Shown: piece by piece, positions 57,540-64,000 of the stretch | Layout of the letters: the number at the start of each line of letters is the position of its first letter | Position numbering within the stretch: the first letter of the stretch is position 1 | NCBI GenBank assembly: GCA_012976225.1 | Contig: JAAVVG010000003.1 | Span: 1,054,001 to 1,118,000, forward strand | Direction of reading: 5' to 3' | Source: Golubevia sp. BC0850 | Taxonomy: Eukaryota; Basidiomycota; Exobasidiomycetes; Golubeviales; Golubeviaceae | Length of the DNA: 64,000 nucleotides | Notes under the pieces: model-generated | Database searches by the model: none | Told to the model about the DNA's origin: nothing | What the model saw: the letters and a program-made list of their open reading frames with translations, nothing else | Position numbers and translations under genes: made by a program

Positions 57540-60047
57540 ATGGCAACTTTAGCAGACGAACTTTTAGCTGATTTCGGCTCAGATGATGAAGGAGAGCAAC
57601 AACAAGAAGATCAACCTCAAGATGGAGCTCATTGCAATCCATCCTCCAAACGCAAAGCTTCAGATCCAGATTACGACGATGACCTCGACGACCTAATGGG
57701 TGATGCCGATGAAGAAGTAGATGGAGGTCATAATGATCAAGAGATGGGAGAAAAAGATGAACAGGAACAGAAAGATCTAAAGTTGGGAAAGAATGCAGTC
57801 AAACCGACTGAGGAGATGGATCAGGATCAGGTGGAACAGATGGATCTCAAAAAGGAGAAGAGCGTCAAGAACGTCAGCAAGCTGATGAATAGCTCAAAGA
57901 TGAAGGAGGTTATGGTGGTGAGTACACAGAGTTGGAAGGAGAAAAGGGGAGGACAGGATAGAGTATACTTGGAAGCTCAGCAACCAAGCTGGTAGACTGT
58001 CTCCTCGAGACGGTGCTCTTTCGAATTCATTTCTAGTCATAAGAGATCAATCAGCTGAATCTGGCATTCAATTGACTCCAAAACAGGCTATCGATGTCTA
58101 TGGAACTCAGCCAGAACCAGACGTAGAAGGAGTGCTGGAGGAATCTCCAGAGTATCAACTCATCGTGAGATCCAACAATCTAGCTGTTGATGTTGACAAT
58201 GAAATCATGGTGGTACATAAGGTGAGTCACATTGGTACCAGCTGAGCTTTCATTTCTGGAGTCGCAGCAGCAACCCTCTGACTTTCCTGTCTTTCTTCCC
58301 ACTACTCAGTTCATCCGGGACCACTATTCGCCTCGATTTCCAGAGCTCGAGACGCTGATTTTGAATCCCTGGGAGTTTGTTCAAGCTGTCAAAGCCCTTG
58401 GAAACGAAGAGGTGAGTTGCTGTTCTCTCTCTCGAGAATCTCAACTCGGAGCTCAGCTGACCCAAATTATTCCTCCCTTCCTCCGCTCCGCAGGACATGT
58501 CGAAAGCCAAGCTAGAAGGGATTCTCCCTCACGGAACTGTAGTTGTCATCAGTATGACCGCTTCCACGACACGTGGCAAAGCCCTGGCCGAAGATGAATG
58601 GGAAAGAGTCACGGAGGCTTGCGATTTGGTTTACGATCTCGAGTCTGCTAGGAGAAAGGTAAGCCGATTTGAAAGGAGTCGCAACCAACGTAGTATGCTG
58701 AGGTCCTCTTGCATCTTTTGCTCCTACAGATCTTACAATACGTCGAATCAAGAATGTCTTTCATTGCACCGAATCTTTCAGCTGTTGTCGGTACAAGAGT
58801 CGCGACAAAGATTCTAGGTGTTGCTGGAGGTCTAACGGGATTGAGCAAGATTCCAGCGTGTAACGTACATGTGAGTAGCTCTTCATCTCTTGCTTCGAAG
58901 CGGCAGCGAACTAACTCTCCATCTCTTCCTCTTCCTTTTCAGCTTCTTGGAGCCTCGAAGAAAATTGCCACTGGATTTTCCACCGCCTTCTCTGGAAGAC
59001 ACAACGGATTCATCTTTCAGTCCGATCTAGTTCAAAATGTTTCAGAAGACTATCATCGACAAGCTCAGAGAATCGTAGCTGCGAAGGCTCTTCTGACCGC
59101 AAGAGTCGACGCAAACGCCAGTGCAAGAGATGGGAGTTATGGAAGAAAGATCAGAGAAGAGTTGGAGAAGAAATTGGAAAAGTTACAAGAACCCCCTCCA
59201 GCTAAGATGACAAAGGCTTTGCCGGTGCCTAAGGAGGGAGGAAAGAAAAATAGAAGAGGTGGTAGAAGGTGAGTTCTTCTTGACTTGTCCCTATTCGTTA
59301 CGATCACCTTCTGACCCGCCAATTTTTGCCCTTCTTTTTCCAATTCGTTCAGGGCTCGCAAGGCAAAGGAGGCCGCTGGAATGACGGAACTTCGTAAGAT
59401 GCAAAACAGGCTCGAATTTGGAAAGGAGGAAGAAGAAGCTGGTGCTTTCGATGAGACTCGAGGTCTCGGTATGATCAATAGCAACGCTAGTGGAAAGATC
59501 AGAGCTGCTGCTGCTGAGTCTAGAGGTAAAGGTGAGTTACAGTCTCGAGAGAAACTTTCCCTTACTTTTTCGATGAGCGATCTCTCTGACTTCCATTCAC
59601 CTTCCTTCTACCTTCACAGCCAAAATGTCAAAGAAAAATCAGAACAGACTTGCGAATCTGAAAGCAGCTTCCTCATCGTCATCCTACTCTGGAGGAGGAG
59701 AGAGTTCTGGAACTGCCTCTTCCCTATCGTTCACGCCTATTCAAGGAATCGAGTTGGTTGACCCTTCTCGACAAAAGAAGGTCGATGACGCTAACGCCAA
59801 GTGGTAAGTGACAGCCTCCTTTCCTTTGTTCCGACAATGAATGTGACAGAACCTCCGATTCCTACGCTGACCTTACCTCTCTCCTTATTCTTACAGGTTC
59901 CAGGAAGGCCAGTTCTCTCTCTTACCAGGAGCTTTCAAAGGTACTTCACTACCAGGTTCGAATCTTGGTGCTCCAGTATCGAGCTCTTCATCGCCCTCGA
60001 CTTTCGGTTCGATGGGTCCACCGTCTCTACCTTCGAAAAAGAAGTGA
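57540..60047 (+). CDS. PRP31: Pre-mRNA splicing factor Prp31 (U4/U6 snRNP)
   Basis: Binds the 15.5K-U4 snRNA complex and stabilises the U4/U6.U5 tri-snRNP in the nucleus. Nine exons (57540-57917, 58087-58221, 58310-58411, 58494-58658, 58730-58870, 58943-59268, 59353-59531, 59620-59803, 59897-60047) give 586 residues. The N-terminus is acidic ([20 protein letters not shown]). NOSIC/Nop elements follow: [77 protein letters not shown] and [20 protein letters not shown], the RNP-contact signature. The C-terminal domain has [28 protein letters not shown] and a Ser/Gly-rich tail. The second exon begins at 58087; an earlier AG gives a wrong frame. Confidence 0.95.
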
Positions 60048-60613
60048 ACGAAGCCCTTGTTCAGCCTCTACTAGCCCTCTACCCCTCAAAATCCTCAGCT
60101 TTCAATCATGTAACAGCATCTTTCCAATTCAGAGTGAGAACTCATCCCTTAGTTCCTCTTCTCCTCTTGCAGTGACATAGAGCCAAGCTTTGTCTCTGCT
60201 GTCATTCTCACCCTCTCAGTCTCAGAGCGAAGAAACAATCGACTCCGGGAAGCGCGAGGAAGTCAAGAGAAAAGCGGGAAGTCTCAAAAGGTTCAAATAT
60301 TAAAAGAATGGAAGGTCGTCAGGCGCGCTCGAGTCGCTCCCCTGAGCGCCTGAGCCTGAAGGGTTCCAACCCGTCCCACCGCAATAGCGGACTCTGAATC
60401 CTCCTTCTCTATTGACAAGGTTCTTTTGCAAACATCTTGATTTCAAGAAGTCAGAAATCTCGAGGAAGACTCCTTCCCGACGGGTGCATCTGGGCGCACA
60501 GTGAAATTTTCACACTTCCTCCGGATCTTACCCGCTCACGTCCAAATCATATTTAAAGGAGAAGCTTCCTCTCCTTCTATTGGATCTCCCTCGACTCCAC
60601 TCTGTTTTTCGGC
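60048..60613. promoter_or_regulatory. Upstream region of the secreted-protein gene, with GC-rich inverted repeat and TATA-like box
   Basis: 566 bases. A GC-rich imperfect inverted repeat lies at 60321-60351 (AGGCGCGCTC against GAGCGCCT), and TATTTAAAG at 60550-60558 is 56 bases upstream of the next ATG. The inverted repeat could bind a dimeric regulator; this is inference. Confidence 0.45.
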
Positions 60614-61625
60614 ATGAAATTCACAGCTTCGATCCTCCCATTTCTCTCCTTGATTCCAGCCATCACCTCAACTCCAGTCTCAGATGCTTCAACTTCTCCA
60701 CTTTCTGCGACTCAAATCTCAACTCTCTCATCCTCAATCAATGATTCTCTACCTTCGTCAAATTCACCCTCTCCATTCGTTGTCGGTATCTACAACGTTT
60801 CCTTCTATAGTTTGAACTTGCCGCTCGAAACCGTCAAAGAAATTCTACCTTCGAAATACCGGGACTCAATCTTGGAAATTAACGAAGATCAAACAGTCAA
60901 AGTAATTTTGGAGGCAGGTCATCAAAGCATGAACGGCCCACCTGGATTAGGAATCCTCAACAACGAAGAGGCTAAACTAGAAATTCCTGGAATTGGAAGA
61001 GTTGAGGAAAGTGATGTTGGATTCACATATAAGGTGAGTCTCAAAAAGGGGCTTGTACAGTATTTCTCTTTCTCTCCCTGACCCCTTCCGTTTACCTCCT
61101 TTCTCCTTTCTTTAGTCACACATCTTCGTGAACAGCTTCGTAGCTGCTCTTTTCGGAGCTTTAGTATTTGGTTTAACAGACACTTTCGAAATCATTCGTC
61201 CAAAGGATTCATCAAACGCACCAACTTTCGATTATTCAGTCAAGAACTACATGAACATTACAAACGTGAGGATCTCAGATGCTAAGAAAGGTCAAACTGA
61301 TTTCCAGGCGGTTCAGAATGGACCTTGGTTTGCTGATGGATTACTTTGTGGAAGACATCAGTATGAGAACTCAGATTTCTCCAACACAATTGCTGATGTT
61401 ACTTTATATCCAAAGATTTTGAAAAAAAATCCATGGAATTCTGAACCTTTGGTGATCAAGGATGTTGAGGGAGTTCATTTTGTTAGCGTGAGTGTTTGAA
61501 AGAGAGAGGTACTTGATGCTTCGAGGTGAAAGCAATCTAACCCCTTTCCTATCTCTATGACTTGACTCAATTTTTCACAGAACTTCACCATCTTCGGACC
61601 TGCAAAATGCTCTTCCTTCCTTTAG
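60614..61625 (+). CDS. Secreted protein of unknown function, possibly of the acetoacetate decarboxylase-like fold
   Basis: Predicted extracellular protein of 278 residues. Exons are 60614-61033, 61116-61487 and 61581-61625. A signal peptide (MKFTASILPFLSLIPAITS) and a Ser/Thr/Pro-rich linker precede a globular region with VVGIYNVSFYSLNLPLETVK, EILPSKY, IGRVEESDVGFTYK, FVNSFVAALFGALVFGLTDT and NGPWFADGLLCGRHQYENSD. The pattern 'L.LP...VKEILP..Y' faintly resembles acetoacetate decarboxylase-like beta proteins, but I see no catalytic Lys I can vouch for. The last exon is only 45 bases and ends in a Cys-containing tail. TATA-like box upstream. Function is not assigned. Confidence 0.7.
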
Positions 61626-62122
61626 AATTGCCTCGCAAGTTTTGCCACCCTCAGTAAATTACCAGTCCAATTCTTTCCCCACTCCCACTTTCTTTCAAGT
61701 CTTGAATTGCTCTATCTAAGTTCATCTTTCTTTGCTATATTTGCTTCACTTCTTTATCATACATTCTTCTCTACCTCTTCTGCCTGATCACAATTGTATT
61801 GCCCTCTAATCAAAGGCTTAAAACTAGTCCTCGAATCATTGAAGGCGCAAGAAGAGCCGAGACTTGAAAGCAAATTCGGATTGACACATGATTTTGAATG
61901 ATTAGATTCTATGAATTGAACAGTTTGAGGATTAAAAGTACAAATTGAGAGGGATACAAAAGAGAGAGGTAACAAGAGAAAAAGGTAAAGGTCTTGAAGT
62001 TGACCTTGGATTGAAAGAGCTGAATCTCTAAAGTTCGCGAGTAAAGCTCAACATCTTCATGTTCTATTGCATAAGAGAAGCGTAGGCGGATCATTGAAAT
62101 CAAACACTTTGGAGCTTGAATT
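61626..62122. other. Convergent intergenic region
   Basis: 497 bases between the secreted-protein gene and SLX9 3' ends. Only AT-rich 3' UTR-like sequence. Confidence 0.5.
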
Positions 62123-63068
62123 CTACATTTCCATCTCATCGCCTTTCTGGACCTTCTTCTTCCCGCCTGAATTGTGCTTCTCAACCGGGCCATCGAAAGT
62201 TAGAGTGTTCCTTGCATGTTGTCTTAGTGCTTGAAATGGGTTTGAAGAGAAAGAAGGATCCTTCAAGATTGAAGGTTGACGTAGAAGTTCTTGAGATCTG
62301 AAAGGAAAGAGAGGGGTCAAAGGCATGAAACTATCAAGGGTCAGTCCCTCTTGGAGCATGAACCACTTTGATATATGCTGAGAATTTCAGCTGAGCTAGG
62401 TTAACGATCAAGGACATCACTTCGGAGTGGGAGGTCCTTCCTTTATCTTCTGCCTAAATTGAAGCTTCTCTGATCTCTCTGATCTCTCTCTCTCTCTTTC
62501 TTTTTTTCTCCTATTTACTCACAAAACTTCTTTCCTCTTTTTAGCTCCAACTTTCCCATTCCCTTTGATAACCTTCTTCTCCTCTTCTTCTTCGATCACC
62601 TGTTGATCTCTCCCTTCTTCGATCCCGACCACAGCTTCCTCAACATCTCTCAAACCCTCTTGATTGCCAGCCAACTGTTCTTTAGCTTTCCGTTTGAGCC
62701 TCCTGAGAGTTGACTTGCTTAAATTTGTAGGAGGTAGACTGTTGACTAAACCTGGACCAAAGGATGAACCTTTGTTATTGATAGAAGTTGGAATGGATCG
62801 AGTTGAAGTTGCAGAAGGGGCATTGGCTTCGCTTCTTTTCTCAAGTGATAATCGCTTTGATTCTAATTTCAGTGATTTTTTAACTGTGTTTTGAGTTGGA
62901 TTCAAGGAATTTGAAGTCGATTTGGAAAGTGAAGATGAAACTTTTCGAGGTGGAGCTGATCTTCCTGGTAAGGTCGAAATCTTTCCCTGAAAGCGTTCAA
63001 AGGGAAGAAACAGGTAGTTAGCTTTTCAAACCTTATCTCTTTTCTACTTTAATAGCTCCACTTACCAT
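62123..63068 (-). CDS. SLX9: Slx9-type ribosome biogenesis factor
   Basis: Nucleolar 90S/40S assembly factor. Exons (complement) 63066-63068, 62523-62986 and 62123-62297 give 213 residues. The recognisable parts are the basic helix LSKSTLRRLKRKAKEQLAG and the C-terminal box RQPSILKDPSFSSNPFQALR followed by QHARNTL, both typical of Slx9/FAM207A. The first coding exon consists of the start codon alone: ATG is followed at once by GTAAGTGG, and the next exon begins in frame with GKISTLPGR. If that ATG were not used, the frame would have no Met until deep in the protein. Divergent from EFM4, sharing about 99 bases. Confidence 0.82.
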
Positions 63069-63167
63069 CTCAAGTGTTTGCTGTGTGGCTTGCGGAGAAC
63101 ATCCAATAAGGCGATCTTTTTTCCCCTCAGTCCCTCCCATCGACTCGACCTTTCAAGTTTTCGACAA
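63069..63167. promoter_or_regulatory. Very short divergent promoter, SLX9 / EFM4
   Basis: Just 99 bases between opposite start codons, joining a ribosome-assembly gene with an elongation-factor methyltransferase gene. No TATA box. Confidence 0.55.
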
Positions 63168-64000
63168 ATGGACTCAGCAGCATCTACTTCGAATTCAGAT
63201 TCTGCATCTGATTCGACAAAGGTTCAGGCATTGCCTCAGTGTAAGCTTCTCGAATGAAAGCTCTCTTTCAGCTTGGCTTTCTTCTCCATCTCATCCCTCT
63301 CCTCTCTCTCTCTCTTCTCTAGCGAAGCTCGGGACGAAACAGCACTGGGACGATGTGTACCAGCGAGAAGTTCAAACCTATTCAGAAATAGGCGATGAAG
63401 GTGAAGTTTGGTAAGTATGGTGAGCTCATCCCAGTCCTCTTAGACTCTAGCTTTTTCTCTTTTTCTTTAAGCTACTGACTGAGACTTTCCCTTGCTCCTT
63501 TTCTCTCAACTGTTTCTCTTCTCATTCTATCTTTGAAATGTCTTTCGCTTCCAGGTTCGGTGACTCATCAGTCCAAAGGATGAAGAAATACCTCTCTTCA
63601 AAACTACCTCAACTCTACGATCTCCAGAAGAACCCCTGCAGAGTTCTGGACTTGGGATGTGGAAATGGACATCTCTTGTTCGCTATCTTAGGTTCTCTGT
63701 CTCCTGACGAGGAGGAATCTTCGGAGGAAGAAGCCGAAGACTCGACATCTCAGCCCAAAGTATCCTTATCTACAGCTCTAACGAAACCAGAATACTGTCT
63801 TGGAATAGATTACTCGAGACTTTCAATATATTTGGCGAGAAACATTTCGGAAAAGAGAGGCAAAGGTTGTGAGAAAGTGAGATTCGAGGTTTCAGATCTT
63901 ATGAAAAAGGAGGAAGTTGAGAAGGTTAGAGAGATGTCTAGAATTGATGGTAATGGAGAAATGGAAGATGGTTGGGATCTGGTTTGTGATAAGGGTACTC
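63168..64000 (+). CDS. EFM4: Efm4-type eEF1A lysine methyltransferase (3' partial)
   Basis: SAM-dependent methyltransferase (METTL10/Efm4 family) that modifies a lysine of translation elongation factor 1A. Exons 63168-63240, 63323-63410 and 63554 to past the window end. The family N-terminus SKLGTKQHWDDVYQREVQTY and GDEGEVWFGDSSVQRMKKYL is followed by the SAM-binding motif VLDLGCGNGHLLFAILG, an acidic insert (EEESSEEEAEDS), then CLGIDYSRLSIYLARNI (motif II) and WDLVCDKGT, the conserved post-II region. The C-terminus is outside the window. The acidic insert between motif I and II is larger than I expect for the family. Confidence 0.92.

Noticed and set aside
57918-58086. Earlier splice acceptor at about 58035 for PRP31 exon 2
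   Set aside because: It leads to a wrong phase; the acceptor before 58087 keeps frame and continues the conserved sequence.
1-64000. Mobile elements, virus-like elements, CRISPR arrays, rRNA
   Set aside because: I looked for transposase, reverse transcriptase, integrase, capsid and terminal-repeat signals and saw none; all sizeable frames belong to host genes.

Overview
The window is nuclear DNA of a compact, intron-rich fungus, most likely a basidiomycete. Nearly every gene is broken by several introns of about 50-110 bases with GTGAGT/GTAAGT-type donors and CT-rich acceptors. The housekeeping proteins (VPS15, TFIIE alpha, eIF2 alpha, p23, Mrt4, Prp31, Slx9, Efm4) are clearly fungal. I cannot place it to genus. 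I see no transposon, virus-derived element, CRISPR array, rRNA or convincing tRNA. Splice sites below were worked out by hand, requiring canonical ends and frame-consistent exon lengths; none is confirmed by transcripts.

Layout, 1-26 kb: 3' part of a Zn2Cys6-type transcription factor (+); a Ser-rich GPI cell-surface protein (+); a 2H phosphoesterase-like gene with an in-frame stop (+); the large VPS15 kinase/HEAT/WD40 gene (-); a long unrecognised fungal protein (+); a MAPEG-family membrane protein (+); TFIIE alpha (-) head to head with eIF2 alpha (+); a His-rich GPI protein (+); and a Dal5-type MFS permease (-) with 12- and 24-base microexons.

Layout, 26-46 kb: a paxillin-like LIM protein (+); a 2 kb gap with one doubtful small gene; p23/Sba1 (-) with a duplicated Gly/Met exon; an F-box gene (+); a GH71 alpha-1,3-glucanase (-); a ubiquitin-like plus SWIRM protein (-); a broken F-box paralogue (-); Mrt4 (-) head to head with a DHHC palmitoyltransferase (+) whose zinc domain is unusual; and the first of two isoprenylcysteine methyltransferase-like genes (+).

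Layout, 46-64 kb: a mahogunin-type RING E3 (-); the second methyltransferase-like copy (-), in inverted orientation to the first and sharing a nearly identical stretch that includes an intron; one long reading frame joining a degenerate acyl-CoA-synthetase-like protein to a GPI-anchored six-hairpin glycosidase (-); an F-box/beta-propeller-like protein (-) 118 bases from PRP31 (+); a secreted protein of unknown role (+); Slx9 (-) and Efm4 (+, runs off the end) sharing a promoter of about 100 bases.

There is no gene cluster with a single theme. The most unusual items are the synthetase-like/glycosidase fusion, the sequence shared by the two methyltransferase-like paralogues, the microexons, the modular p23 tail and the noncanonical DHHC domain.
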